64,000 nucleotides of DNA, from NCBI GenBank assembly GCA_902834055.1, contig CADFHB010000001.1, positions 62,001-126,000 of the forward strand, read 5' to 3'. Below the pieces are notes generated by a model. The model had not been told where the DNA came from. It ran no database searches and worked only from the letters and a program-made list of their open reading frames with translations. Positions 18,640 through 29,400 of this stretch are shown in pieces (positions within the stretch are counted from its first letter, which is position 1; each line of letters opens with the position of its first letter). The DNA comes from Lactobacillaceae bacterium (GTDB lineage Bacteria; Bacillota; Bacilli; Lactobacillales; Lactobacillaceae). Made by a program: the position numbers and the translations under genes.

Positions 18640-20517
18640 ATGGCGCGCATACCACGTGATACAATCGATCGGGTACGTAATTCGGTTGATATTGTTGACG
18701 TAATTGGGCGGTACGTTCAGTTAAAAAAAGCGGGGAAGAGCTTTACCGGCCTATGCCCCTTTCATGAGGAGCAGACCCCGTCGTTCTCAGTGAACGAAGA
18801 GAAGCAGTACTACCACTGTTTTGGCTGTGGACGAAGCGGAAATGTTTTCCAATTTCTAATGGATTACCTGCATATTGGCTTTGTTGAGGCGGTGCAAAAA
18901 ATTGCCAAGGACAGCGGAATTGACCTGCCACAGCAGTACCAAGAGTCAACCGGTCAGGCCACTTCCCAATTTGCTAATAGTGAGGCTGGCCAATTGATCG
19001 CCCTGCACCAAAAGGCCGCCCAGCTCTACCACCACATTCTGGTTAATACCCCTGCTGGCGCTGTTGCCCGGGCCTACCTCAAACGACGGGGAATGACCGA
19101 TGACCTGGTGGAACAGTTCCAGCTTGGTTATGCTCCGGAGCAACGGGTATTGAAGGCATTTTGTGACCAGCAAAAGATTGACTACCAGATTCTCCGTAAG
19201 TCGGGATTGTTTACGGAGGACCAGGTGGGGGAACTACACGACCGCTTTGTTGACCGGGTGATTTACCCGATAAAAAACCAGCGGGGGCAAGTAATTGCCT
19301 TTTCTGGGCGCCTACTCAGTACTGCAAACAATGACCTGCCAAAGTACTTGAACAGTCCGGAAACCCCAATCTTTAATAAACGGCGGACGCTTTTTAACCT
19401 TGACGTTGCCCGTAAGGATGCAAAGCAAACGGGCAAGATGTACCTGTTTGAAGGTTTTATGGACGTCATCTCAGCATACGGTGCCGGTGTCTTAAACGGG
19501 ATTGCCTCAATGGGGACCAGTTTTACTGAGGAACAGGTGGCCATTATCCAGCGGTCAACGCCCCAGCTTGATATTTGTTATGATGGTGATAGCGCGGGGC
19601 AAAATGCGATTGACCGGGCAATTAAGTTGGTTGACCAGGAAGCTACCGGCAATATGGTCACCAGGATTGTCCAACTGCCGGCGGGAATTGATCCCGACGA
19701 GTACGTCCAAAAATATGGTGGTGAGAAGTTTAAGCAGTACCTCAGCCAGCACGAAGAAACGGTGGTTGACTTTTACCTGCGCTTCTTCCGTAATGACCGT
19801 AACTTAGGCCAACAGAGTGAGTTGATCAATTACCTTGACCAGTCGTTAAAGGTGATTGCGAAGGTAACATCGCCGGTTGAAAAAGATATGTACTTGGGAC
19901 GGCTTGCTGATGAATTTTCCCTTGATAAGGCGGCGCTCAAGAGTCAGCTGACCCAGCTGTCGGAAGAACTGGGGATTCATCCGCAAACACCGGGACAGAG
20001 TTACCAACAGCGGGTGGTATCACGCCAAGAGTACGCCCAGCCCGCAAGCCAGGAGTCGGAAAAGGCAGTCAGTCGGACGGAACTGGCCGAACGAATGCTC
20101 CTGTATTACATGCTTCATAGCCAAGAGGTGTGGGCGCACGTTACGGCGGAAGATGACTTTCATTTTGTTCATGAACGTTATCAGACACTGTACCTGTTAG
20201 CAGCAAGCTATTTTACGGAGCATGGGGACTATTCGGTGGCGGACTTCTTGAACTACCTGAACGAGGATGACCTGCGCAACACCCTCAGTTTGATCGAGCA
20301 GTTGAATGTCAACCCGGTAATTAAGATGCCGGTAATTGACGATTGTGTGCGGATCATCATGCACCAGACGCCGCTCGCCACACAAATTGACCAGGTACAA
20401 AGAAAGCTGAAGGAAGCTAATACTTTGAACAATAATGAGTTGGTGATGCAGCTAACGGTTAAGTTAGTTGGCCTATTGAAAAAGCAGCAACAGTATAAAG
20501 CAGAGGAGACTAATTAA
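18640..20517 (+). CDS. dnaG: DNA primase
   Basis: Makes RNA primers for replication with the DnaB-type helicase. The 625-residue protein starts [22 protein letters not shown], has the N-terminal CHC2 zinc finger (Cys39, His42, Cys60, Cys63 in CPFH ... CFGCG), a central TOPRIM catalytic domain with LFEGFMDVI near residue 267 and DGDSAGQNA near 315, and a C-terminal helicase-interaction region. An in-frame upstream extension of 31 codons contains the leader hairpin and is not expected to be translated. GTGGGGTGG precedes the ATG. rpoD follows one base after the stop. Confidence 0.97.
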   Translation: MARIPRDTIDRVRNSVDIVDVIGRYVQLKKAGKSFTGLCPFHEEQTPSFSVNEEKQYYHCFGCGRSGNVFQFLMDYLHIGFVEAVQKIAKDSGIDLPQQYQESTGQATSQFANSEAGQLIALHQKAAQLYHHILVNTPAGAVARAYLKRRGMTDDLVEQFQLGYAPEQRVLKAFCDQQKIDYQILRKSGLFTEDQVGELHDRFVDRVIYPIKNQRGQVIAFSGRLLSTANNDLPKYLNSPETPIFNKRRTLFNLDVARKDAKQTGKMYLFEGFMDVISAYGAGVLNGIASMGTSFTEEQVAIIQRSTPQLDICYDGDSAGQNAIDRAIKLVDQEATGNMVTRIVQLPAGIDPDEYVQKYGGEKFKQYLSQHEETVVDFYLRFFRNDRNLGQQSELINYLDQSLKVIAKVTSPVEKDMYLGRLADEFSLDKAALKSQLTQLSEELGIHPQTPGQSYQQRVVSRQEYAQPASQESEKAVSRTELAERMLLYYMLHSQEVWAHVTAEDDFHFVHERYQTLYLLAASYFTEHGDYSVADFLNYLNEDDLRNTLSLIEQLNVNPVIKMPVIDDCVRIIMHQTPLATQIDQVQRKLKEANTLNNNELVMQLTVKLVGLLKKQQQYKAEETN

Positions 20518-20518
20518 T

Positions 20519-21661
20519 ATGGCAAAGAGTAAGAAAAAGAATCTTGTTATTTCAAACAGTGATGATTTTGACCAACAAGAATACGATACTGCTGTTGGGA
20601 AGCTGATTCGTCAGTACAAGAAGAAAAAGGAAATCCGCTATGACGAATTAACAGAAAAGCTGGCAAAACCATACGAGCTGAACGCCGATGGTATCGATAA
20701 CCTGTTGCAAAATGTCGAGGATGCCGGTATCAGTGTGGTTGACGAAAACGGTGACCCTGATCCCCGGGCACTTAAGGCAACGGAAAAGCTGTCACAGAAG
20801 GCAATGAAGGATACTTCTGCGCCAACCGGGGTTAAGATCAATGATCCTGTCCGGATGTACCTCAAGGAAATTGGCCGGGTCAACCTCTTAACGGCGGACG
20901 AGGAAGTTCAACTGGCCCTGCGGATTGAGCAGGGAGATGAGGTTGCCAAGCAGGAACTGGCTGAGGCAAACCTCCGGCTGGTGGTTTCCATTGCCAAGCG
21001 TTACGTTGGCCGGGGGATGCAGTTCCTTGACCTGATTCAAGAAGGTAACATGGGGCTGATGAAGGCCGTTGAAAAGTTTGACTACCGGCGGGGATTCAAG
21101 TTCTCAACCTACGCAACTTGGTGGATTCGGCAGGCGATTACCCGGGCAATTGCTGACCAAGCCCGGACAATTCGGATTCCTGTCCACATGGTTGAAACCA
21201 TTAATAAGCTGATTCGGATCCAACGGCAACTGCTCCAGGACCTTGGCCGGGAACCACTACCGGAGGAAATTGGTGCTGAGATGGACATGCCAACCGAAAA
21301 GGTCCGGAACATCCTTAAGATTGCCCAAGAACCGGTTTCATTGGAAACACCAATTGGTGAAGAGGACGATTCCCACCTGGGTGACTTTATTGAAGACCAA
21401 GATGCCACAAGCCCGGCTGACCATGCCGCTTACGAAATGATGAAAAAACAGTTGGAAAACGTCTTGGATACGTTAACTGACCGTGAAGAAAACGTCTTAC
21501 GGCTGCGGTTTGGCCTTGATGATGGCCGGACCCGGACCCTCGAAGAAGTAGGGAAGGTCTTTGGTGTCACTCGTGAACGGATTCGGCAGATTGAAGCCAA
21601 GGCCCTGCGGAAGCTTCGCCACCCATCACGTTCTAAGCAACTCAAGGACTTCTTGGAATAA
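20519..21661 (+). CDS. rpoD: Primary sigma factor SigA/RpoD
   Basis: The housekeeping sigma-70 factor. The 380-residue protein has a short region 1.1, then region 1.2-2 ([60 protein letters not shown]), region 3 and region 4 with the -35-recognising helix-turn-helix ([30 protein letters not shown]). GAGGAG precedes the ATG. It forms a dnaG-rpoD operon; rpsU, which joins this operon in enterobacteria, is elsewhere in this window. Confidence 0.98.
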   Translation: MAKSKKKNLVISNSDDFDQQEYDTAVGKLIRQYKKKKEIRYDELTEKLAKPYELNADGIDNLLQNVEDAGISVVDENGDPDPRALKATEKLSQKAMKDTSAPTGVKINDPVRMYLKEIGRVNLLTADEEVQLALRIEQGDEVAKQELAEANLRLVVSIAKRYVGRGMQFLDLIQEGNMGLMKAVEKFDYRRGFKFSTYATWWIRQAITRAIADQARTIRIPVHMVETINKLIRIQRQLLQDLGREPLPEEIGAEMDMPTEKVRNILKIAQEPVSLETPIGEEDDSHLGDFIEDQDATSPADHAAYEMMKKQLENVLDTLTDREENVLRLRFGLDDGRTRTLEEVGKVFGVTRERIRQIEAKALRKLRHPSRSKQLKDFLE

Positions 21662-21739
21662 GCCGTCCTAGTTAATATATACGTAAAACAATTGAACAGG
21701 TGCCTAAATAGCTAAAAACACTATTGGGTGGGCACAGAT

Positions 21740-21790
21740 AAGCCTTCAGTTTACAGATCTTTTCTCTAAACTGAAGGCTTGTTTTATTTT
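21740..21790 (+). terminator. Terminator after rpoD
   Basis: A 14-bp stem, AAGCCTTCAGTTTA (21740-21753) with TAAACTGAAGGCTT (21767-21780), followed by GTTTTATTTTT. Confidence 0.9.
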
Positions 21791-21822
21791 TAAAATAAGA
21801 TTAAAATATTGTTAGAAAATCC

Positions 21823-21851
21823 TTGACGCATTTTTCACATAATAATAGAAT
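21823..21851 (+). promoter_or_regulatory. Promoter of the aminotransferase gene
   Basis: TTGACG (21823-21828) and TAGAAT (21846-21851) with a 17-bp spacer. Confidence 0.75.
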
Positions 21852-21896
21852 TAAAGCAAGTTGTTTATAGTTTGTTTGTACAAAAGGAGAACGAAT

Positions 21897-23081
21897 ATGC
21901 CTGAATTATCATCAGATCTTTATGGTACCGTTAGTCATAAGTTGAATGCTTTGAAGCCCTCGGGGATTCGGGCATTCAATAAGGAAGTCTCTAAGATTCC
22001 GGGAATTATTAAGTTGACCATCGGGGAACCCGATTTCAACGTCCCGGAACACGTTAAGCAGGCGGCCATTAAGAGTATTGAAAATAACGATTCCCACTAT
22101 GCACCGCAGGCCGGTAAGCCGGAACTGCTCCAGGCGATTAGTAACTATATCCAAAAGACACGCCAGGTAAACTACAATCCGGATGATGAAGTCGTGGTTA
22201 CGGTGGGGGCAACTGAGGCCCTCGACTCGACCTTCTTTGCGCTCTTCAATACTGGTGATAAGGTAATCGTTCCTACCCCAACCTTTGCCCTTTACTTCCC
22301 GTTGATTTCAATGACGGGCGCCACCGGGGTCCAAGTTGACACCTCTGCTGATAATTTTGTCCTGACCCCCGAACGGTTAGAAAAGACGCTCGAAAAGGAG
22401 GGTGACGGTGTCAAGGCAGTCTTGCTGAATTACCCAACTAACCCAACTGGCCGCGAATATCCAAAGGAAGTCTTGGAGGGGTTAGCAAAGGTAATTGCCA
22501 AGCACCACCTCTACGTAATTGCGGACGAAATATATAGCGAGCTAGTTTACGATGTCCAGCACTATTCAATCGCATCAATTATTCCAGAACGGACGATTCT
22601 GATCTCCGGACTCTCAAAGTCACACGCGATGACCGGTTATCGGATTGGTTATGTTGCCGCTCCAGCAAAGATTGCGAAGAAGATTTTGCAGATGCACGAA
22701 TACCTGGTTACCACGGTTACGGATAACACCCAGGTAGCGGCTGCCGAAGCCCTCACGAACGGTCTGGATGACCCAATTGCCTTCCGGAAGGCATACCAGC
22801 GGCGCCGGGACATGATCATTGCCGGGCTAACCAAGGCGGGCTTTGAAATGGCAACTCCCCAGGGGGCCTTCTACATCTTTGCTAAGATTCCGCAGTTCTT
22901 CGGAATGGATGATGAAAAGTTTGCTCGGAACCTGGCTAAGGAAGCCAAGGTGGGGGTTACACCTGGTAGTGCTTTTGGTGCTGGTGGACAAGGCTATATC
23001 CGTCTCTCATATGCTTCATCCGATGAAGATATCAAGGAAGCATTACGGCGAATCAGTGAATACGTTAAGCAACTTAGCTAA
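21897..23081 (+). CDS. PLP-dependent aminotransferase (class I/II)
   Basis: A 394-residue fold-type I aminotransferase. Seen: PSGIRAFNKEVSKIPGIIKLTIGEPDFNVPE at the N-terminus, NYPTNPTG near residue 178, DEIYSEL near 211 and the pyridoxal-phosphate lysine in SGLSKSHAMTGYRIGY near 240. In lactobacilli such proteins are annotated as aromatic (AraT) or aspartate aminotransferase, or as PatA of the lysine/diaminopimelate route; the sequence does not decide. AAAGGAG places the start at ATG 21897, 36 bases into the longest open frame. It is monocistronic with its own promoter and terminator. Confidence 0.9.
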   Translation: MPELSSDLYGTVSHKLNALKPSGIRAFNKEVSKIPGIIKLTIGEPDFNVPEHVKQAAIKSIENNDSHYAPQAGKPELLQAISNYIQKTRQVNYNPDDEVVVTVGATEALDSTFFALFNTGDKVIVPTPTFALYFPLISMTGATGVQVDTSADNFVLTPERLEKTLEKEGDGVKAVLLNYPTNPTGREYPKEVLEGLAKVIAKHHLYVIADEIYSELVYDVQHYSIASIIPERTILISGLSKSHAMTGYRIGYVAAPAKIAKKILQMHEYLVTTVTDNTQVAAAEALTNGLDDPIAFRKAYQRRRDMIIAGLTKAGFEMATPQGAFYIFAKIPQFFGMDDEKFARNLAKEAKVGVTPGSAFGAGGQGYIRLSYASSDEDIKEALRRISEYVKQLS

Positions 23082-23095
23082 AAATTAACAAGAAG

Positions 23096-23146
23096 AAAAG
23101 CACTTAGGACCTGGCCGTTTTGGCCCAGGACCCTAAGTGCTTTTAT
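23096..23146 (+). terminator. Terminator after the aminotransferase gene
   Basis: A long stem, AAAAGCACTTAGG (23096-23108) with CCTAAGTGCTTTT (23132-23144), continued inward by CCTGGCC/GGCCCAGG. Confidence 0.9.
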
Positions 23147-23227
23147 ATTGGTGACTGACTACCTTGTTCAAGTCCGCTGATCCTTTTGGTATACTGGTAA
23201 GTGAATAAGAAAAAAGGAAATGATAAC

Positions 23228-23929
23228 GTGGACGAGAAACACCTTTCAAAACGGCTCACCCAGGTGGCGGCATTTGTTCCCCAGGGTGCCCGAATAGCCG
23301 ACATTGGGTCGGACCATGCCTACCTCCCAGCGGCTTTGGCCCTATCAGGGCGAATTCAATTTGCGGTTGCCGGTGAGGTTGCTAACGGCCCCTATGACAA
23401 CATGGTTAAGGAAATTACCGAAAATGGTCTGACAAAGACAATTATTCCCCGTCTTGCCAATGGTTTAGCTGCAATTCGGCCAACAGATAAGGTCGATACG
23501 GTTGTAATTGCGGGGATGGGCGGCGCTTTGATTGCGGACATCCTGGAAAAGGGACGGGCCCAATTAGCAGGTGTTAAGCGCCTAATCTTACAGCCGAACG
23601 TTGGTGAATACCGGTTGCGGCAGTGGCTCTTAAAAAATAGCTACCAGATTATGGACGAACGGTTAATTGAAGAAGATGACCACATCTACGAAATCATTGT
23701 GGCGGAGCCGTCGGTGGTTCCCTTCACTTACAGTGAGTATGAGCTAATGTTTGGCCCCTTCCTTTTGGAAAAGAAGGGACCCATCTTCAAGCAAAAGTGG
23801 CAAGAATACCAGCAACGCCAGAACGGGGTCCTTCAGCAGATGGCGGGGGCAAAGCAGCCACCACAAGCGAAGATTAACCAGCTGAAGAAGCAATTAACAA
23901 TGGTAAAGGAGGCTATTCAGGATGACTAA
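23228..23929 (+). CDS. trmK: tRNA (adenine(22)-N1)-methyltransferase
   Basis: Methylates A22 in the D-arm of tRNA. The 233-residue Rossmann methyltransferase has the SAM motif ADIGSDHAYLPAAL near residue 27, the VIAGMGG motif near 94 and LILQPNVGEYRLRQWL near 117, all typical of TrmK (COG2384), followed by a C-terminal coiled coil. The start is GTG at 23228, eleven codons inside the longest open frame, with AAAGGA nine bases upstream. An extended -10 (TGG-TATACT) lies at 23187-23195. It overlaps the next gene by 8 bases, as is usual for the trmK-yqfO pair. Confidence 0.95.
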   Translation: MDEKHLSKRLTQVAAFVPQGARIADIGSDHAYLPAALALSGRIQFAVAGEVANGPYDNMVKEITENGLTKTIIPRLANGLAAIRPTDKVDTVVIAGMGGALIADILEKGRAQLAGVKRLILQPNVGEYRLRQWLLKNSYQIMDERLIEEDDHIYEIIVAEPSVVPFTYSEYELMFGPFLLEKKGPIFKQKWQEYQQRQNGVLQQMAGAKQPPQAKINQLKKQLTMVKEAIQDD

Positions 23930-24749
23930 GGGAACAGACTTAATCAAACGCTTTGAAAGATTTGCCAGCCCGGCACTGGCGGAGAACTGGGACCATGTCG
24001 GCTTGCAGATTGGGGATCCGGACCAGGCCATTCATCGGCTAATGACGACTTTAGATGTACGCCCCGAAACGGTTGATGAGGCCGTCAGAAAAGGGGTTGA
24101 CTTTATTTTTGCCCACCACCCAGTGATGTTTCATCCTGCTAAGGACTTGGACACGCGTAACCCCCAAAATGCAATGTACGCCAAAATCCTTGCTAACCAT
24201 ATCACGGTTTACGCGGCGCACACTAACCTGGATACTGCCAACGGTGGGATGAATGATTGGCTGGCAACTAAGCTGGGCCTGACTAATTGCCAACCATTGG
24301 TGCCGGCCGGTAGTGACCCGGTAAGCAAGGAACCCGTTGGAATGGGCCGGGTGGGCACCATCAACGGGGCAATGAATGCGCGTGAGTTTGCCGAATTTTG
24401 TCAGCGGCTTTTCAAGGTCCCTGGTCTCCGCTTGATTACCAACCCTGCTGATGCCGAAAAGCCAATCCACCGGGTCGCCGTTTTGGGTGGTGCCGGTCAG
24501 GACTTCTATGAGCAGGCGGTTCAAGCGGGGGCGGATGCTTACGTAACCGGGGATGTTAGCTACCACTTTGCGCATGATATGATTGCTAATCACCTAACTG
24601 TGGTTGACCCTGGTCACCACATTGAAGCAATTTGTGAACACCAACTTGCCCGCCTGTTTAAGCAGTGGCAAGAGGAAAACGGTTGGGAATTTGATATCTG
24701 TGAAAATACCATCAATACCGACCCGTTTACCTTTATCGTTAACCAGTAA
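23922..24749 (+). CDS. Nif3-like dinuclear metal centre protein
   Basis: A 275-residue NIF3/YqfO (DUF34) protein that forms hexamers with a two-metal site; its function is still debated (GTP cyclohydrolase-like activity and metal chaperoning have been suggested for relatives). Metal-ligand motifs: IFAHHPVMFHP near residue 63, YAAHTNLD near 98, and TGDVSYHFAHD near 211 followed by VDPGHHIEA. This is the short form without the inserted PII-like domain found in larger homologues. Coupled to trmK. Confidence 0.93.
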   Translation: MTKGTDLIKRFERFASPALAENWDHVGLQIGDPDQAIHRLMTTLDVRPETVDEAVRKGVDFIFAHHPVMFHPAKDLDTRNPQNAMYAKILANHITVYAAHTNLDTANGGMNDWLATKLGLTNCQPLVPAGSDPVSKEPVGMGRVGTINGAMNAREFAEFCQRLFKVPGLRLITNPADAEKPIHRVAVLGGAGQDFYEQAVQAGADAYVTGDVSYHFAHDMIANHLTVVDPGHHIEAICEHQLARLFKQWQEENGWEFDICENTINTDPFTFIVNQ

Positions 24750-24763
24750 GGAGGACTTTTTCT

Positions 24764-26014
24764 ATGCCTGTTGAAAAATATGATGGCCTACTAGACCGCT
24801 TCTTAAAGTATGTCAAAACCGAGACCCGTTCCAATCCGGCGTCGTCAACTATTCCGTCAGACCCTAAAGAAACGGCTTTTTTGAATGAATTGGCGGGTGA
24901 GCTGCGGGACTTGGGGGTTGAAAATGTCCACATCAACCAGCAGAGTTCTTATTTGATGGGAACTATTCCAAGCAACGTTGATCAGGATGTTCCGGTAGTT
25001 GGCTTTATTTCCCACGTTGACACGGCCGACTTTAATGCCCACAATGTGAATCCGCAGATTGTAAAAGACTATGATGGCCATTCAGATATCCAGTTAGACC
25101 AGGATGGCAAGTACCAGTTAACGGTGGCCGACTTCCCTTCGCTGAAGAAGTACCAGGGTGATACCCTGATTACCACTGATGGCTCAACCCTCCTTGGTGC
25201 TGATGATAAGTCCGGAGTGGCCGAGATCGTCACGATGGCCGCTTACTTCCAGGCGCATCCGGAAGTTAAGCATGGTGAGATCAAGATTGGTCTGGGTCCA
25301 GATGAGGAAATCGGCACTGGCGCCGACCACTTTGATGTGGCCGACTTCGGGGCGGACTTTGCCTACACCGTTGACGCGGGACCACTTGGCGAGCTTGAAT
25401 ACGAAACTTTTAATGCCGCCCAGGCGGAAATTGAAATCGCCGGAAAGGACGTTCATACGGCGGTGGCCAAGGGAACGATGGTCAACGCTATCCAGGTAGC
25501 AATTGACCTCCATGACAGCTTGCCAAGACACGAACGGGCTGAAAGAACAGCGGGGCGGGAGGGCTTCTTCCACCTTTACAAGTTCAATGGCACCGTTGAC
25601 CATGCCTCAATGACCTACTTGATTCGTGACCATGACCGGCAGACCTTTGAAGAGCGCAAGCACCTTTTGCAAAGAATCGTCGATGGCCTGAATACTGAGC
25701 TTGGCGAGAAGCGGATCACGATGAAACTTTATGACCAGTATTACAACCTCAAGGATGCCTTAAAGGACCACATGGACGTGGTCGACCTTGCTAAGCGGGC
25801 AATGGAAAAGCTCGACATTAAGCCTGATATCTACCCAGTGCGGGGTGGAACTGACGGGTCGACAATTTCTTACATGGGCCTGCCGACGCCGAACCTCTTT
25901 GCGGGGGGCGAAAACATGCATAGTCGCTATGAGTATGTATCCCTACAAACGATGGAACGGGCACTAGATGTCTTGCTCAAGATCAACGAATTGAACCTAG
26001 CTGACCACCAGTAA
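24764..26014 (+). CDS. pepT: Peptidase T (tripeptidase)
   Basis: A cytoplasmic M20B zinc aminopeptidase that removes the N-terminal residue of tripeptides, part of the peptide-nutrition system. The 416-residue protein has GFISHVDTADFNAHNV near residue 80 (metal His, Asp), LLGADDKSG near 144 (bridging Asp) and LGPDEEIGTGADHF near 175 (catalytic Glu), and ends with GGTDGSTISYMGLPTPNLFAGGENMHSRYE, which holds the last metal ligand. GGAGGA precedes the ATG. Followed by a terminator at 26031-26063. Confidence 0.97.
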   Translation: MPVEKYDGLLDRFLKYVKTETRSNPASSTIPSDPKETAFLNELAGELRDLGVENVHINQQSSYLMGTIPSNVDQDVPVVGFISHVDTADFNAHNVNPQIVKDYDGHSDIQLDQDGKYQLTVADFPSLKKYQGDTLITTDGSTLLGADDKSGVAEIVTMAAYFQAHPEVKHGEIKIGLGPDEEIGTGADHFDVADFGADFAYTVDAGPLGELEYETFNAAQAEIEIAGKDVHTAVAKGTMVNAIQVAIDLHDSLPRHERAERTAGREGFFHLYKFNGTVDHASMTYLIRDHDRQTFEERKHLLQRIVDGLNTELGEKRITMKLYDQYYNLKDALKDHMDVVDLAKRAMEKLDIKPDIYPVRGGTDGSTISYMGLPTPNLFAGGENMHSRYEYVSLQTMERALDVLLKINELNLADHQ

Positions 26015-26026
26015 TCGTTTTTTACG

Positions 26027-26066
26027 AAAAAATAAGGGACCACAATGTTCGTGGTCCCTTATTTTT
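26027..26066. terminator. Bidirectional terminator after pepT
   Basis: A 13-bp perfect stem, AATAAGGGACCAC (26031-26043) with GTGGTCCCTTATT (26051-26063), A- and T-flanked, between convergent genes. Confidence 0.9.
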
Positions 26067-26081
26067 AATAAAAGCTGATTT

Positions 26082-26285
26082 TTACTTTTCTTGTTTAGCA
26101 GGGTCAGCCTTGCCGGTAATGGCATTTACACAGTTAACGGCGATGATGGCCATGACGGCACCGATGATTGCCATTAACTTGTAGTCAGGTGTCATCCCTT
26201 CAAGTTGGGAAGTGATGTATGCTAACACTTCAGCGAGGATCAGTCCCCACAGTGCAGCAATAATGTTCTTTGATAAGGTCTTCAT
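26082..26285 (-). CDS. Small membrane protein, DUF2929 (YjzD-like)
   Basis: A 67-residue protein with two predicted membrane helices (about 5-26 and 39-57), a Gly-Met turn between, and a charged tail ending KQEK. The pattern fits the DUF2929/YjzD family of small Firmicutes membrane proteins, whose role is unknown. Two ATG codons are possible; AGAGGGG lies directly against the upstream one, so the ATG at 26283-26285 (nine bases downstream of it) is preferred. It is divergent from dnaE; 26286-26404 holds both upstream regions. Confidence 0.7.
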   Translation of the reverse strand: MKTLSKNIIAALWGLILAEVLAYITSQLEGMTPDYKLMAIIGAVMAIIAVNCVNAITGKADPAKQEK

Positions 26286-26371
26286 GAATTTCATCCCCTC
26301 TGTATAAACCTTATTTTAGCACAATTAGGAGAGAAACACAGGGGTAAAAAGTCACCAGGAAGGCGAACTTT

Positions 26372-26380
26372 TGTTATAAT
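26372..26380 (+). promoter_or_regulatory. Extended -10 promoter of dnaE
   Basis: TGT-TATAAT at 26372-26380, 25 bases upstream of the dnaE start. No good -35 is seen. Confidence 0.55.
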
Positions 26381-26404
26381 TTTCTCAGGAAAGGAGTGGC
26401 CATC

Positions 26405-29400
26405 GTGGATTACGTACCATTACAGGTGCACAGTAGTTACAGTCTTTTAAACAGTCCCATCCAGATTAATGATCTGGTTCAGGCCGCTAAAGAGCGCGGC
26501 TATTCGGCATTGGCTTTGACCGATGAAAATATTTTGTATGGGGCCGTTGAGTTTTATAACGCCGCCAAACAGGCCGGAATTAAGCCCCTGATCGGCCTCG
26601 AGCTGACAGTGCACCTGGCGGATATTAACCAGACCCGCCTGCAGCTCACCCTACTGGCCAAGAGCCAGCTTGGGTATCAAAACCTGATGGATATTTCGAC
26701 AATCCACCAAACGAGGGACCGCGAGCAGTTACCACTCTCCCTGGCTACCATTAGCAAGTACTTAGGGGACCTCATCGTCCTGGTCCCAGTCCAGGTGGGG
26801 GTATTCGGCCTCCTCCGTCAGGGAAACAGTTGGCTGGATGAATTTCAAGAACCAATTGCCCAAATTAATTTCTATCTGGGGGTTAACCTTAGCTTAGACA
26901 GTGTTGAGCGGGCCGCGTTAAGCGATTTTGCCCGCGAAAACAGCATATCACTGGTGGCCACTGCCCCGGTTGACTATCTGAACCCAACAGACCTTTTTGC
27001 TACCAAAGTCCTCCAGGCAATTGGCCAGGGGGCCCAGCTGAAGGACCTTGCCGACCAATCCAAGGAGGTGGGGGAAAACTTCCTGCCGCCCCAAAAACAG
27101 GTGATTGCTGACTACCAGCGTGCTGGCCTGCAGGACGCAGTTGCGGAAACGAGTCGGATTGCTGCTCAGTGTGACGTTACCATGCAGTTTAAGTCGCCGG
27201 TCTTACCGCATTTCCTAACTCCAGATGGTGAAAGGGCGGGGAAATATTTGCGGGACCTGTGCCTTGCCGGGTTAAAAAAGCGCCCCGTCGCTAACGGCTT
27301 CACAGCCGCCGACTACCAGCGGCGGCTGGACCGGGAACTGAAGGTAATTCACCAGATGGGCTTTGATGATTACTTCCTGATTATCTGGGATGTAATGAAC
27401 TTTGCCCACCAGGCCAAAATAACGACCGATCCCGGGCGGGGGTCAGCGGCGGGGTCCCTAGTGGCCTATGCCTTGGCCATTACCGAGGTTGACCCGTTAG
27501 AGTACCACTTGCTCTTTGAACGGTTCCTGAACCCGGAACGGGCCCAGATGCCCGATATTGACCTGGACATTCCCGACAACCGCCGGGGAGAGGTTCTCCA
27601 GTATGTCCACCATAAGTATGGTCACCAGCGGGTCGCCCAGATTATTACTTTTGGGACGCTTGCGGCCAAGCAGGTTATTCGTGACGTCAGCCGGGTCTTT
27701 GGCTTGACCCAGTACGAATTGACGACGGTCATGGCAACTTTACCAAAGAGCTTACACTTTAGCCTGCAACAGGCAGTTGCGGAGTCGCAGCGGTTGCGTA
27801 ACCTGTTAACTGACCAGCCGAAGATAAAGTTGCTCTTTGACGTGGCCCAGAAACTGGAGGGCCTTCCCCGCCACTATTCAACACACGCGGCCGGGATTGT
27901 TCTTTCCGAAGAACCGTTGCATGAAATTGTCCCCCTGCAAGCGGGGAGCGACGGCCTTTTGATGACCCAGTTCCCTAAGGATACGGTGGAGGCCCTCGGG
28001 CTATTGAAGATGGACTTCTTGGGCCTGCGCAACCTGTCAATCATGGATGACACAATTAAGTTAATTAAAAAGCGCCAGCCGAACTTTAGCCTGGCAGAGG
28101 TACGATTGGATGACCAGGCGACGATTCATCTGTTCCAACGGGGAATGACGGACGGGGTCTTCCAGTTCGAATCGGCCGGGATTCGCAACGTCTTAGTTAG
28201 CCTCCATCCGGATTGCTTTGAAGACATCGTAGCGGTAAACGCCCTCTACCGCCCGGGACCGATGGAAAATATCGCCCACTTTATTGCCAGAAAACACGGT
28301 CAAGAGGCGGTTAAGCTCCCTGATAATGCCCTGCAACCCATCTTGGGACCCACCTATGGAATCCTGGTCTATCAGGAACAGGTAATGCAGCTGGCTTCCG
28401 CAATGGCGGGCTTTACCCTTGGTGAGGCCGACCTGCTGCGGCGGGCAATGAGCAAGAAGAAAAAGCAAACGATGGCGGGCATGCGGACTAAGTTCATGGC
28501 TGGCGCTGAAAAGAAGGGTTACCGTCAGGAACTAGCAAGCCAGGTGTTTGACTACATCGACCGCTTTGCCAACTATGGTTTTAACCGGTCCCACGCGGTT
28601 GCCTATTCCAAACTTGCCTTTGAGATGGCCTACCTTAAATGTCACTATCCCGCAGAATTTTACACCGCCCTGATGAATGCGGAGGGGAACGTGGCCAAAC
28701 TTCGCCAGCACATTACCAATGCCCAAAAGATGGGCGTGAAGGTTAACGGGCCCAAGATCAACGTGAGTCAGCAGGACTTTACCATCAAGGACCAGGAGAT
28801 ATACTTTGGCTTTAGTGCCATTAAGGGGGTCCGCCGTGACTTCGTTGGCGACTTCCTTGAGGAGCGCACCCAAAACGGCCCCTTTACGGACATCCGCAAT
28901 TTTATTAACCGCCTGCCGAGTAAGTGGCAAAAGGAGGAATTAATTGCCCCCTTAATTTATGTCGGGGCCTTTGATGGCCTGGGCTATAACCGGGCGGAAA
29001 TGATTGCCAGCTTGCCCAAGCTGTTGTCAGGAATCGAACTGTTGGGGATGCTCGGTGATTTTGCCGCAGACCCAAGCCTCCAGTCCTCGATTAGTCGCCA
29101 AGCCGAGTTTCCGTTGACGACCCGGTTAGCCAAGGAAAATGAATACCTGGGGGTTTACCTGTCAGGTCACCCGGTCAGTCAGTACCGCGACCTGGCGCAG
29201 CGGTTAAACGTCACGCCGGTTAAGGCGGTTCAACCTGGTCAACCGGTGACCCTGATTGTTTTTGTCAACCGGGTCAAGACAATTTACACCAAGAAGGACC
29301 ACCGGCAGATGGCCTTTATCACGGCTTCAGACGAGAGTGGACTGGTCGATATCACAGTCTTTCCCCGCCAGTACCAGGAATACCAGCAACTGCTTACCAA